Shown here one piece after another: positions 34,070 through 46,912 of a stretch of 64,000 nucleotides of DNA (position 1 is its first letter; every line of letters starts with the position of its first letter). The notes below the pieces were generated by a model. It saw only the letters and a list, made by a program, of their open reading frames with translations, was not told the DNA's origin and did not search any database. The DNA lies in NCBI GenBank assembly GCA_012861695.1, contig JAAOOA010000597.1, forward strand, positions 204,083 to 268,082. The letters run 5' to 3'. Source of the stretch: Trematomus loennbergii (lineage: Eukaryota; Chordata; Actinopteri; Perciformes; Nototheniidae). The position numbers and the translations under genes are program-made.

Positions 34070-37000
34070 TTACAGGTTGGAAAATAAAGCACCATGTTTC
34101 ATGCCGCCGTACAGATTATCCCTCAGAAAGACCAGCGTCTTCCTCCAGGCGTCTTCCTGAGCGAGAGAATGTGCCACCAGCTCTCCGCCCCACAGAACCA
34201 TCACTGCAAAGACAACAAGCCAAACTATAGCAGTCAAAACTCAAAGTCCGGACTTGTTAGCTTAACTTTGAGAGAAACATCTTCCTGGTCTGAAAGGGAA
34301 CATACTCGTAAAAGGTGGGTTAGTGACTGTTCTGAAGGAGCTGGCTCTGACAAACGGTGTGAACGGAGGTTCGATCAGGTGACCGGTGTTCTTATAGGAC
34401 AGGACAGTCAGCAGGTGGCTGTTCCCCGCTCGCTCCATCATCTCTCTCATCTGCAAAAAAGGAAGTTAAACACATAATCTCATAAATGTTAAAGCTCCCA
34501 TGTCATGCTTTTCCGGTTATTACCCGTCCCCTTGTGTGTTATGAAGGTTTTTATGCATGTAAACGGTGTGCAGAGTCAAAACCCTCAAAGTACACCCTGT
34601 AGCGAGTAAAACTCTAACACAGAAAATACCTCCCCAAAACGCCTCGTTGGAGATACGTCACTGCCCATTTGATTCTTCCGGGTACGGCATGATGTCATGC
34701 GGTACCCGGAACGAAATGGACCAATCCCGAAGAGCTATGGCCACACCAGCAGCGGCGTGTTCCTCCTCCAGAGGTTCGAAGAACCGGCATTTCACAGACG
34801 AAAGCTTCCAAAACATTGCCCAGTTTGAGGCCGGATATGCACAGCTTGTTTGGACCGTTTGGAGCAGGGGAAGATCCGGGTATACAACCTGTAAGTTTGC
34901 ATTGTTATTTGTGTATTTATCAAACAAGACTGTTTAAATGTGTAAACTGTGTTGGACTGCTAAGCCATTGACACAGTGCTAACTGTGCTAACTAAGTTGC
35001 TAGAGTTTCCATATATCAACTCTAATATCAGCAGATGGCCTTGCATACATGTATCTCATAGCAGGAGAATGTCTGCATTCACACACAAAATACCTATTGA
35101 CAGTATACTGCCGTGCGGTCAGTCGCGAAACGTAATTACATTATAGCTGGCGTAGCGTGTATGCAACCGATCTAACACACGGAGCTAAGCTAGGTTTGGT
35201 CGGAAAAACATTTTTGTGATGCTACGTTGCTAGCGTTTAAATATATCAACTACAATGTCAGCAGATGGCCTTACATGTTTGTCATGGCAGGAGAATGTCT
35301 GCAGTCACACACACGGAATACTCATACAGTATACTCCGGGTGATTTACGTACATTGTGACAGTACATACTGCATGTAGCTAACGAGGCTAGCTGTATGCT
35401 AGCGCAAAACAATGTATTCATGCAAGTTACATTGTATGGTAGCAGAATACCCGTATACGATTGCAATTATAAACACATTATTGCTAGCCTAATATGAACC
35501 ACTAGCTTTTGTTCATAGTAGTTTTATTACACTGCATTATAGTTGCCTTTCCTCCAAGCTAACGTTCATATCGTGTTAGCTACCAAGGTAAACAAAGCTA
35601 GGTTAGCATATTAGCAGGCAAGCTGTTCATTACACAACTCTACTAACGAATCTAAAACAACTAAGTTTCTCTAATATTTTGTGATTTGCATTTGATTTTG
35701 TCCAGCCAGATCCTGGCGGACAATCCATGACGGGGACGGGACGTGCTAAAAGGCACCGCACCGCACCGGCTGGGCGCAGGCAAGAGGAGGAGGAATGGAT
35801 GATATACCGTGTGTATATATGTATATTTATGTTCATTTTGTACATTTCTAAAAATAAAGTTTAATGGAAATACTTAGTAGGCCTATCCTTTCTTCCCTGA
35901 ATTCATATATAGCAAACCATGATTTGATTTCTCATCAAACAGTAGTAGTTTATTACAGGTAAAAATAACTTACTCTTTGTTATGACCGGCTCGGAAAGGC
36001 AAGGAGACATACACGAGTTTACAAAACCACGGCACATTTATTGTGGTAAATGCAGAGATAGGTGGTCGAGGGGAGAGGGTCGCTCAGTTCGTCCTTCTGC
36101 AGCCGCTTTGGAGAGAGACTCCGGGCCGCTGGGATTAATAGCACCGGCTACGGAGGTGTCCGTGATCGCGCTGACCCTCTTCAGCTCCACCCCACCGTAA
36201 GCCCTGCAACACACCTGCACAAAGGCCCTGGGGCCGTCACACTCTTCTATAACTGATGTTCCCCGAAAAAAGCGGGCGGAGCCTCTCTGGTGGTTGACTA
36301 ATCAGAACAGAGTGGCCGAGCTGACCAATCGGAGCACACTAGGCTCACAGGGAGGGGGGGCTAGAGCTCCAACGAGTCGTTTAGTGGAGAAAGTGAATAC
36401 TGCTGAATACACATGCTTGACAGAGATGCTGTATGCGAAACCAATGTGAGTTTGGAAAATTGCACAGTATAAATCTATTTTAGTATACCTCAACAATGTA
36501 ATTATGATCAGTGGAAATGGCCATGACATGGGCCCTTTAATATTAAATGGCCTCATTATCATTCTTTGGATATGCTTTGTAAATATGTATATCTTATACT
36601 GTTTCTGCTGCTGTCACGTCTGAACTGTAAATCTTCATGAGAGTGGAATTTAAAAATATGTCTTTACAAATAAATTCAAAGATGTTGGAAATGTTGGAAA
36701 CATGCTCTGTTTTACCCCTCCTTAATTCAATGTATTGTTTTCCATGAGATCTTGATAAATAGTCATATATTCAATAATATGAATCATTGCTTTTACGGTC
36801 AAATCTTTCATTTAATATCTGGAATTTTGTTTTTCATTTTTTTCATTTCAATTCCAACTTTGGCAATAAAGTAATATCATTTTCATTGTTGTTCACCTTC
36901 ATGAAGCCAGCATAAAACAACATCATAAGAGGTAAGATAGAAAACACAAGGACAAGTATCTAGATGCGCTTTAAGTAGTCCATCTACGGAAAATTAAGGT

Positions 37001-40000
37001 TTCAACACGGAAGATGCATATCAACAAAATTACGTTGCCCAAGTGCAGTCCTATTCTCTTAGCACTGCAGTCTCTTTTCTACATCCTGATTAATTCTTCA
37101 CATCTTTCCATAACCCCATTACTTTTTACACTGAGGTTAGGAAAAGACAGATTATTTTGACTATTCGACCTCAACCCAGACCTCCAGGTGAATGTTTTTA
37201 TTCACACAGGATGTCATCTTGTAAATACACTCACATCTATAGCAGACTCGTAGGTGGGCCAGTTCTGATCGTCCTCACCGACAACGAGCAGCAGAGGACA
37301 CTGCAGTCGTCCCACCTGCTCAGAGACACAGCAGCGTTTCAGATTGTTTCATCTGCTGCAGAATTTTTCATGATGCATTACTGTGCGATCATTTATCTTT
37401 GGATCTTTGACACTTTACTCAGAGCTACAGAAGCACATTTATCCACATATACTTTGTTGTAGATATCAGCAGAGATTAAATACATATACAAAAATGTACA
37501 TGGTTGTTCAGTCTAAAACAAATGTGAATACACAGGTGATAATACATAATGCAAACAAACTGTTATCTATATCAACCAAAATGATTTTTTTTTTACAAAA
37601 AGGGCTTCGAATAGCAAAAACCCAGTTAAAAATCAGAAATATAAACTCTCTCAAGAGTGCTGGTACTCACGTCCACTTTGAGTGAGGGGTCTGTTGGGAT
37701 GGGCAGCAGCATATCTCTAAGGATCGACTGGTTATCCTTATCAAGCTGAATCTTGTCAATGTTTCTGATTTAGAAGAAAAGGATTCAATGTTTGTCTTGA
37801 GGGTGGCACCAGAGATTGATCATAGGGTAATTACAATCAAAATGAAAGCTGCAAGCTTCAGGAACCCATGTGCAGCCTCGAATCGCCATCGTCACTAACC
37901 ACTTTGTATCATTAACCTGATTTGTTTGTGCATGTGCGCAAGTAAGCTACTTCTTGCCACCGCTTGAACTGATTTCACTACATTTCCCTACATGGGAATC
38001 AGATTTTCCAGTGATACAAATGCCTCTTATATATAGTACATGTAGGTGTCACGTACACCTTCGTGAAGGGTTTTTAGGGGCGCTATAGAGCCATCCTGCC
38101 ACACAGAAACACGACAACCATATCAGTTACTTAAGATCCTCCGTGTTACAAATTTCGTAAATGCATCGCTAAACCCAAAATAAGTATGTTGAGGTATTTT
38201 AGGGGGCGCTATAGAGTAACCTTGCCATACCAAAACACAACAAGTGCGCAATAAGTTTTGATTGTCCAAGTCTTCTGATGGTACTGGCCAAATTTGGAGT
38301 CGATCTGATAAAAATTGTAGGAGGAGATAGTTTGGCACGGTCCCACAAAAGGGCAAACATTGGAAGTAGATTACAGCCCTCTCTTCACTTGATTAGGACA
38401 GCTCCCTCTGCTGTAATTAATGTAAATTACAGTAAAAACCAGAGGTTTATGTGAAATTGTTCTTTTTTTGAAATAATGTTTTTTATGTGCAATTATAGGA
38501 TTTAATTTTGTATTTGTGTTAATTTTGCCAGCTAAAATCTTGCCTAGGGCAGCAAATTGGTCAGGGTTGGCCCTGGTTGTGCGGAAAACTCAAAAGTGGC
38601 ACATAGACATGTTCAGGGCCAGACCATTAACCATCATCTGAAGTATGGTGCCATTTGGACAATTTTCCTTTGAGTTATGACAACATCGTGTTTTATGAGG
38701 AGGGATGCATTACCATGGAAACGGCATATGATTACACCTCAGATTTAGCGTAAAGCTGTTGATGGGTGGACCGATGATATACAAGTGAAGTTTGATGGCG
38801 ATCGGAACATGTCCATTGCACTTGCGTTGCCATGGAAATACCACATTATGAAACCTCAGATTTGACGTAGAGCTGTTCAGGGCAGCAGTGTAAACATCAT
38901 GTGACGTGACGTTCGGAGCATGTCAGTTGGAGTTATGACATCATCGTGTTCCATGTCGAGGGATCACCTAGCATCACACAAACGTTAAAATGGGCGCCGC
39001 ATAACGAGTACGCCGTGCGGTGAAAAGTTTCGATTTTGATAACTTTTCATCCCCCAAGTCTCGAGACGCTACTTTCAAATTTGGTGTCGATGGGAAAAGA
39101 TCCCTGGGAGGAGATCTTTAAAGTAGGGTATGTTAAATTCGAAATGGCCGACCTCCTGTACGTTTTTTTATACACCTCCAAAGGCTTTTTTGTTCGTCTC
39201 CGCACTTTAGATATGCGTATCCAATTTTGTTCATTTACGTGAAAGTGAAAGTGGGGGGAGTTTACATTAAAAAACAGAAGTGGCCGTGGCTTGCACATTT
39301 TTTTACGCAAAGTTACGGAACCCATTCCAAACGTCTATTTTCACCATTTCTGACGTGTTTGCAACATTTGGTGAGTTTTCATAAAGGTTGCGGGGGTCAA
39401 AAGTGCGTTCAAAGACGAAAAATTATAATCATAATAATAATCCTATCGCGCCCACATCACTATGCACGAACGGGCTACATGCTGTCATGATTTTGGCCCG
39501 TTTTTCTGGGCTTTAGCCCGTCGTTTGGCCTGTTTTGTGTGTGGTGTCACACAAAACAGTCTCAGACCCTAATACAAATAGTCGAGGAAAACAATAGTTC
39601 TTCATTCCGACTCTGTCGAGCTCAGGCTCTAATTAAAATCTCTTGTGAGCAGGAAAGGCATAGAGATAACTGAAAGAAGATTAACTTACTTTTTAAATAA
39701 AGCATTAATTTGTTCCACAGGTCCGTCAATCGGCTGCACATGACTCCCACTGATACACACTGCGCATCTGAGCTGGGAGACCACACACATACAGAGATCA
39801 GACAGCTGGACAGAATCCGATTATCGGTCAGATAATATAAGTGTGACATGGTTCTGATCCCTTGCAGTTCGCTGCGACGGAATGAGCAACTTCCAGACAT
39901 GGTGGACTATATTGCTATATTGAGTGCTTCTCATTGTGTGGAGTTATATTCAGTTGCAAGGCTACACCTGACATCAGTTGGATAGATGATGGATGGATGG

Positions 40001-42242
40001 ATGGATGGATGGATGGATGGATGGATGGATGGATGGATGGATGGATGGATGGAGATGGTCTTACCTTTACAACCTGGGAGTAAACAGCCATTCTGAGAGT
40101 GACAGCGGCGCCTAAGGAAAGACCCAACATGGCGATCCTGCTGCCGAGGATCTGAGGATGCTGCTCCAGGACTCTATAGGCCGTCTGCAGCAGAAAAATA
40201 TGTCGAAAATATACTTCTACATTGATGATGCAGAACGTTTTTTGTTGGTCAGAAAGCGCTATCTTACATTTATATCTCATGTTTTCAAGATATACATGGT
40301 TGATGTACCTCAAAGTAATCATTGTCCACCATTTTCAGTTTCCCTAGTGATTTTAGCTGTCAGGTACGAGGGCCAGGGAGGCGATGCCGTGGGAGGCCAG
40401 CAGCGCTGCCCGGTACTCCACCAACTTCCCCCACCCCCCAAAGGTCCAAGAGTCCGGGGAAAGGACCAGGTCCTTCAGACGATTCAAGACACCAAATACA
40501 ATCACTAGCTCGGTAATTATACAATGATATATGGATTATTTGGAAAGCTTTACCATATTTGCTGAAAGCACAAAGTCTTCCACATACAATCAAGATTTGT
40601 GTAATTAGCAATCGATAATATTACTTTTTACCGATGTACTCTTGAATTCAGTTTGATAAAAAATGTTGTTGTTCCAAAAGTTACAAATAACTAATGCTGA
40701 ATTTGGTTCATTTTCATTGTTAATGTTCTTCTATGTCACACAAATGTCACCCCTAAACTTCCCCCAGAGGACACCTCCCTTCAGAATCTCCCCAGGTCCT
40801 ACCTGAGGGCAGGAAGAGGGTCGCAGTGAGTCTGCCCTCTGTTATCGGGACTCTACGGACGCCGGGAGCCATGTACCATCGCTCTACCACCACACTGGCC
40901 AGCAGCACCTGATCCAAGAAGCCCTCCGTCTGGTGACCCTGGTACACCGAGATTGTGACCCCCATGGGAGTCTGGACGTTCATCTCCTCCACCTTGAAGA
41001 ATGAGGGGAATGAGGTAACTCTAACGGTACGTTCACGGACACACCGGATTAAAGCGATGCGAATATAATCGGCTTGAAGTTGTGTTTACTAGCGTCATTC
41101 AAACAAGTAGGCAGACGAAAACACTTTTCTAATATGTGTTTCGGAAATCGATCGATAAGACTAATCTAACATGTAGCTGCTCCGTCCACACTCACAACAA
41201 TGTCATAAAGACAGAAATAAAGCAGCGACTGTATTCAACATGACACAGACAGTCTGTGGTTTGTACATGTATAACTTTTCTCCAGTTTCTGAACAAATAT
41301 GAGGAGCTGTGAGCTCTGAGGGCTAACAGCTAACGGCTGATGTTTTGGTTATCTGATTCAACGTCAGTGACGGCAGGCCGAGATCCTCACCGCTGATTGG
41401 CTAACGCGAGAATGTGCACGTGAATTTGACGCTCGAGTTGACAAAATGTAACTCTCGCGAAGGCGCAAGTCGCGTCAATCTCGTCATTCGGTGTGAACGC
41501 ACCATAAGGCTTCATTTAAATCCATCCCCTACACCTTTTTATGGAAGTTAATTTACTATAAATAATTATTTTTCATCCAAGATATGCTGACACAAAACTA
41601 TGGTTCCGAAATGTTATGACGGCTGCTCTTTCTACCAGAGAGACAGAAGGAGGCTCGTTCAGCTGAGATCGGAATACAGGCGGACTTCAGTTGGTCACAG
41701 AGTGCAGTGGTGTATGGGTCGTTTTGGAATTGGGCCTAATAATAATATTTTTTCCTGTACTGTCATCTGAACAGCCCCATGGTTGTTGGCCTACCTGAGC
41801 CCAGTTTTGCTGCCAGGAACTGGTCTGAGGCTCCACAGCAGGCCCATCGGTTCAACCCCAGAATATGTCCCGCCCAGACTGGGATCCTGTGAAACTGTGG
41901 GAGTGAAATGGATAAAACATATTGACTTTTTTCTATTTTCACATATAACTCCATCATTTAATAACAAAATATGTTTTGCTGCCATTCACAAACTTTAGTA
42001 ATCGTTCTAAATTCATCTTCCTGAATTGTGATGGTCTTACCGTTCACAATACTGGTGGCATCGGCAGTGTAGTGAGCAAAAGCCTCCCAGCTGTGTCCGT
42101 CTTCACACTGGTGGAGGGCGTGGATGGTCAGCTGGAACCCAGGGAGGAGGTTCTGGACCAAGACGGTGAACTTCTCATCCACAAGCCCTCTGGACGGCTG
42201 GACCGACAGCTTCACGCAATGCTGTTTCATGTCCATCCTGAA
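34070..42242 (-). CDS. ACOT/BAAT-family gene copy B, ten exons, one damaged exon
   Basis: Exons in transcript order: 42041-42242 (ATG 42234-42236), 41795-41894, 40803-40992, 40309-40472, 40065-40184, 39690-39772, 37671-37764, 37235-37315, 34306-34450, 34070-34203. Phases agree from exon 5 to the TAA at 34070-34072. The predicted protein is about 430 residues, the usual family size: an amino-terminal beta-sandwich (exons 1-3) and an alpha/beta-hydrolase (exons 4-10). Triad residues are Ser in GLSLG, Asp in GEDDQNW and His in GHLIEPP. The carboxy terminus is Ser-Asn-Leu, resembling the variant peroxisomal signal of BAAT enzymes. Exon 4 has lost bases at three places against copy A, giving an early stop unless these are assembly errors. 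Exon 2 to 3 phase is unresolved. Confidence 0.82.
34306..34450 (-). CDS. Copy B exon 9, catalytic His exon
   Basis: The exon runs from a TTTTTTGCAG acceptor to a GTATGT donor and ends one base into a codon. It encodes [16 protein letters not shown] and then [10 protein letters not shown], with the triad His. Copy A lacks one T of a T-run near the 3' end of this exon. Confidence 0.85.
34493..36536. mobile_element. TTAA-flanked non-autonomous transposon in copy B intron 8
   Basis: TTAA occurs on both sides (34489-34492 and 36537-36540). Ends read AGCTCCCATGTCATGC and, in reverse, AGGGCCCATGTCATGG. Copy A has the empty site AATGTTAATATT near 10890. The interior has no transposase; frames such as 34566-34937 show no known domain. 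TTAA use suggests the piggyBac superfamily. Confidence 0.75.
37235..37315 (-). CDS. Copy B exon 8, catalytic Asp exon
   Basis: Phase-0 exon encoding [18 protein letters not shown], between a CTGAGCAG acceptor and a GTGAGT donor. It joins in frame with exons 7 and 9. Confidence 0.85.
37815..39585. repeat. Intronic interspersed repeat, copy B intron 6
   Basis: This matches 12180-13960 with small indels and is non-coding. Confidence 0.45.
39984..40054. repeat. (ATGG)n microsatellite beside copy B exon 5 donor
   Basis: A nearly pure ATGG array ends about 10 bp from the donor of exon 5. Its length and purity differ from the copy A counterpart. Confidence 0.95.
40065..40184 (-). CDS. Copy B exon 5, nucleophile exon
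   Basis: This 120-base exon is identical in reading to copy A exon 5, with GLSLG as the nucleophile elbow. Confidence 0.85.
40309..40472 (-). pseudogene. Copy B exon 4, frame-disrupted
   Basis: The exon begins [13 protein letters not shown], then leaves frame in a G-rich run near 40435. Further losses occur near 40370 (two bases) and 40335 (one base), with a TGA in the shifted frame. Its last codons, with MVDNDYFE before the GTACAT donor, are recognisable. Copy A keeps the central frame, so the two exons can be compared directly. Confidence 0.7.
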
Positions 42243-43700
42243 CTGAGCGGACAGAAGAAATCAAGAGACAATACATTAATTAAAAAATGACAGATTCACT
42301 ATTATTTCCAAATAAAGATGGTGCAATATATTTTATTTATTGTATTTATTTAGTTGGAGTTGGAACTTGTGTGCAAACACTCAACCAGGGTCTCTAAAAT
42401 CTAAGGAAATAAATGGTAAACACACCTTAAAAACACTACTATCCATCTAAACCCTAACCCTAACCTCGGGTCCCAGGACGTAGCAGTTCCAGCAACAGGG
42501 CCCAAAACCTCCCTTTCCCTGACCACATTAACCAGCTCTGACGGGGATTCCAAGGTGCACTGGTCCCGAACCACCTCAATTGGATCCTTTCTTCGAAAAA
42601 GCAGCAGCGTCTCTACTCAAAGTCCCTCATGGATGAATGAACTTCTCAAATTATCCCTAAGGAAGATTCCAGCCAACCTCCAGAGAAAGTCTAAGTATCC
42701 ATGGACTTGTTATTTTAGTCATGATTAACACTTCATGACCAGAGGTCAGAATATAAATTAGGATAGACTGCTAGAGAGAGCTTTGCCTTCTGGCTTAGCT
42801 CTGATTTGCAGATATTACAATAAAAAACAATGTCATTCAGAAGCCTGTTTTCTTCTTACTTGGCAAAAACTGAATTCTGATTCCGATAGCTTCCGGACAA
42901 GTGTTATAATAAAATACAGTCTTTTACCTCTGAAATGCTGTGCAGTATGAGTGTAAAGACACTGTGGATCAGTGAAATCATTTAACTTAAGTATAGTATC
43001 CGAATGCGTCCTCTACCACAGTACTTAAGTTTAAAATACTCCATGTTCGGCATTGTTGTCCCCCTTTCAGAAGGGGCAAACGGCTAAAAATAAAATCAAA
43101 ATTCTAGAGCTCTGCAGTCACAACTGTCCACAAAAAGTGTCATTGTTAAATAAACACTAACTGACCTTTCAAGCTTGTGTTCAGGTTTGCCTTCTTGACA
43201 GTTAGTTTGATCTCCTCTTGGTTCTGAAGTCGTCTAAGCGTCTGCAAACAAAGCAATGACCTAATCAAACTTTGCAAGAACAGGTTCTTTTTTTATAGCA
43301 AACAAGTTCAGGTTAATATTTTGTGGAACTTTAATCTCCTCCCACAGCAACATCACTCGATCAAAGGTGGAGGGAATGTACCATTTGTAAAGAATGGGAT
43401 GAGGTCAATCATTATGATCCTTGTAATACATTAAACTTTCGCATATTGAATGAAGCATGTGAATTAACACAAGCAAATTATAGAATTTTGTGGTGATTTT
43501 ACTGCGCACAGTACTTTGTTAGGGTGTTTTATGAAAATAAACCAGAGCCAGAAAGACAGAGGGCAGAGTTGAGAATGATTGCTAGCAGGATAGAGGCTAC
43601 CAGGTTTCGTGTTAAAATCTGAAATGTAAAAAAATCCTTTATTCGCCCAGTTATGGAAATTATTAGACAGGGCTCAGCGTTAGCAAACAAGGGAGAAGAA
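42243..43700. other. Upstream region of copy B
   Basis: The region is shared with 16615-18090 and, in part, 351-2249. Apart from the candidate exon at 43166-43241 no gene was recognised. Confidence 0.5.
43166..43241 (-). other. Candidate 5' non-coding exon upstream of copy B
   Basis: Third copy of the 76-base block, with the same acceptor and donor as 1736-1811 and 17555-17630. Confidence 0.4.
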
Positions 43701-43725
43701 CGGATCAAACTCCTGCTGATTTTAT

Positions 43726-46700
43726 TTCTAGATCTGGGTTGGGATTCATTCACTTAAATGTGCGCAGTCTGTTACCTAAGTTAGATTTTGTCCGCATTTG
43801 GGCGAGCTCGACTGATGCTGATGTCATTGTCTTATCAGAAACGTGGCTACTGTAGATAAATCTATTTTGGCCTCTGACATCTACTTAAATGGTTATAGTG
43901 TATATCGTACCGACCGTCCTAAAAAAGGTGGTGGCGCTGCCATTTATGTGAAAAATAAGTTTTGTGTAACCAAGATGGTTTCCAAATCTATTAATAAACA
44001 ACTAGAATTTTTAGCCTTAAATATCGAAGTAGCAAAGGGTCAACAGGTCATGGTGGTGGGCTGCTACAGACCCCCCTCAGCTGTCAAGGACTCTTTATCT
44101 TCATTGGCAAAACTTTTATCTCAACTTGACTACAAGGAAATAGTGCTGCTTGGTGATTTTAATTGGGACTGGTTAACTTCTGTGTCAGAGGATTTTAAAA
44201 ACCTTTGTATCTCTCTGAATGTTACTCAGATTATAGACAGTCCTACTCGCCCTAACATTAAGTCCCCAAATAAATCCTCCTTAATTGATCTCATTTTAAC
44301 TAATGTTCCCCATAAATACTCATCTGTGGGAGTATTTGCAAATGATCTGAGTGATCACTGTGTTGTAGCCACAATTAGGGACACAAAAGTCCAAAAGGTT
44401 AAACCTCGCATTATCAGTAAGAGAGACAAAAAACATTTTGTGGAGCAAGGTTTTGTACATGATCTGTTTGATTTTGATTGGGGTAAAATTGATCTGTGTG
44501 CTGATGTAGAAACTGCATGGTCTTATTTTTATCTTGGTTTTATGGAAATTATAGCTAGACATGCACCCCTGCGTAAATTTAGAGTGAAGGGATGAGACAA
44601 TCCTTGGTTTTCTGCTGAATTATCTAGTCTCCTACATGAGAGAAACAAGGCCTGGGCAAAGGCTAGGAAATCAGGCTCAGAGGTAGAATGGCTACGCTTT
44701 AGGCAGCTAAGAAATAGCTTCACATCACAAATAAAAAGTGCTAAGTCTAAGTATTATCTGTCAGTTACCACAAAGAACCTGAATAATCCTGGAAAATGTT
44801 GGAAAGCCATAAAATCGATATCCACCGGTGATATAAGTAATGAGCTACCTCCGTGCATTGCCACAGCATCTGGCACTATATCGGACAGGGCCACTATGTT
44901 AAATTGTTTTAATGAGCATTTTGTGTCCTGTGGCTCTCTGTTTGATTCTGTCACTAACTCTGCTTCTGTGAACACCACAGTCTGTGACTCTGAAAAACGT
45001 GTTTTGGAAAACCCTTTTAGTTTTACTCCTTTTACTGTTGATGTTGTTCGTGAAGCTTTAACCAAGTTAGATCCTAAGAAACCGGCCGGCCCGGACAACG
45101 TAGAACCTTTCTTTTCAAAGATAGCTGCAGATTTTATTGCTCCACCTCTCACTACTCTTTTTAACCTCTCCCTCAGCACAAATACAATTCCAAAATTGTG
45201 GAAGTCAGCGTATGTCCTGCCTCTACTAAAAGGTGGGGAGGCCACTTTATTAAATAATTATAGGCCCATCTCTAAATGATCAGTTCTGGCTAAGGTTCTT
45301 GAACGCCTAGTAAGTGAACAGGTAAAGGTGTTTTTATGTACAAATGACATCCTGTCTAAACATCAGTCAGGCTTCAGAAAGCAACTTAGCACCATCACTG
45401 CCACAATGAAAGTGGTGAATGATGTGGCGAGTATTTTAGATAATAAGCAGAGTTGTGCAGCTCTATTTATTGACCTTTCCAAAGCGTTTGATACCGTCGA
45501 TCATCGCATCTTAAAGCAGAGGCTACTCAGTATTGGCATATCCAGCCATGCTGTAGGGTGGTTTGTGAACTACCTCTCTGAAAGGTCCCAATGTGTTCAT
45601 TTTGATGGGCTGTCTTCTGAGTGGTTAAACATTACTAATGGTGTTCCTCAAGGTTCTGCTTTAGGTCCACTTTTATTCTCCATCTACATCAATAGTTTAG
45701 GTGAAAATGTCGATGGAGCAACCTTACATATTTATGCGGACGATACCATTATGTACTGTGCAGGTCCCTCCATTAAGGAGGCTGTTGTTGAATTGCAAGC
45801 TGTTTTTAACATTATTCAGACTCAGCTCTCTGAACTTAAGCTTCTTTTAAATGTTGCTAAAACCAAGGTAATGCTCTTTTCAAAAGCTAAAAAGACACCA
45901 GAGCCTGTTTTAGATATTGTAACTACGCAAGGAATAAAACTTGAAGTGGTTACCTGTTACAAATACCTTGGTATCTGGCTTGATGACTGTCTCACTTTTA
46001 AACGTCATGTCAATAACCTGCTTAAAAAACTGAGGGTTAGACTAGGTTTCTTCTACAGGAACAAGTCCTGTTTCTCGCTCGAGGCCAGGAAAAGGCTAGT
46101 CACTGTGACCTTTTTACCTGTGCTGGACTATGGTGATTTGATTTATATGAATGCACCTGCCAATTGCCTGGTCAAGTTAGATGCTGCGTATCACAGTGCA
46201 CTGAGATTTGTGACAAACTGTAAAGCATTAACCCATCACTGTACCCTGTATGCAAGGGCTGGTTTGCCTTCGCTAACTGTACGGAGGCTCAGTCACTGGT
46301 ACATTTTTATATACAAAGCCATGTTAGGGAAACTTCCATCCTACATCTGCTCCCTGATCTCACGGCGAATTGTAAGTGGCTACTGCCTGAGATCGCATGC
46401 TGTGGTTTTATTAAATGTGCCAACTGCTAGGACTGTCTTAGGGAAGATAGCTTTTAGATGCGCAGCTCCACTGTCTTGGAATAGTCTGCAATTGAAATGG
46501 AAACTGAGCAATCTGGTGCCACTAAATGTTTTTAAAGCTCGGTTGGATGCTACTCAATCGGAAGCTGTTGGTACCTGTTCATGTGGATAGTTATGTAAAT
46601 TGTAATGATCCCTGTAATGATGCTGTATGATGTCCTTTTTGTTGTTCTGTTTATGTTTTAATATTTCATGTGGAACCTACTTGAGCAGGTCTCCCTTGAA

Positions 46701-46760
46701 AAAGAGATCAATGATCTCAATAGGATACACCTGGATAAATAAAGGTTTGAAATGAAATGA
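43726..46760 (+). mobile_element. Nearly full-length CR1/L2-type LINE
   Basis: A single reading encodes an endonuclease followed by a reverse transcriptase, interrupted by only two TGA stops (44593-44595 and 45278-45280) and one frame change near 43850. Endonuclease marks are HLNVRSLLPK, VLSETW, GDFNWDW and LSDHC. Reverse-transcriptase marks are PAGPDN, the NNYRPIS block, LSKAFDTVDH, GVPQGSALGPLLF and YADD at about 45735. The 3' untranslated end has CTGGATAAATAAAGG and a short (TGAAA)n tail. The exact clade is not settled. The element no longer codes for a full enzyme as assembled. Confidence 0.85.
45328..46590 (+). pseudogene. LINE reverse transcriptase, carboxy-terminal frame
   Basis: This frame of 420 residues carries the central RT blocks: FDTVDH (block with first catalytic Asp), GVPQGSALGPLLF, YADDT (catalytic Asp pair) and KTKVM. 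A downstream thumb and connector region follows, ending before a TAG at 46588. It lies in frame with the upstream half but is cut off by the TGA at 45278. Confidence 0.85.
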
Positions 46761-46799
46761 AAAAACTGTTCCTGTACAAACATGAGTTGGTTGGATTCT

Positions 46800-46912
46800 A
46801 GTAAGCAGCGCAGGTTGGACACAAATGCAGGAGACAGGAACTGTTAACAGAAAATACCATATTGAAAGCTAGTTCCAGACGAGACAAAACAGAACAGAAA
46901 TTAATCAAACAC
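46800..46912. repeat. Dispersed repeat fragment between the two LINEs
   Basis: GCAGGAGACAGGAACTG and AGCTAGTTCCAGACGAG occur here. Related pieces lie near 10050, 33655 and 50265. Confidence 0.45.

Noticed and set aside
34566..34937. Protein-coding gene inside the 2-kb TTAA element
   Set aside because: No domain was seen, the frame includes the inverted-repeat end, and its related element at 2737-3860 lacks it.
42450..42470. Telomere-like AACCCTAACCCTAACC
   Set aside because: Only two to three units occur, and the paralogous sites near 560 and 16825 have one or two. It is ordinary interstitial sequence, not a telomere.
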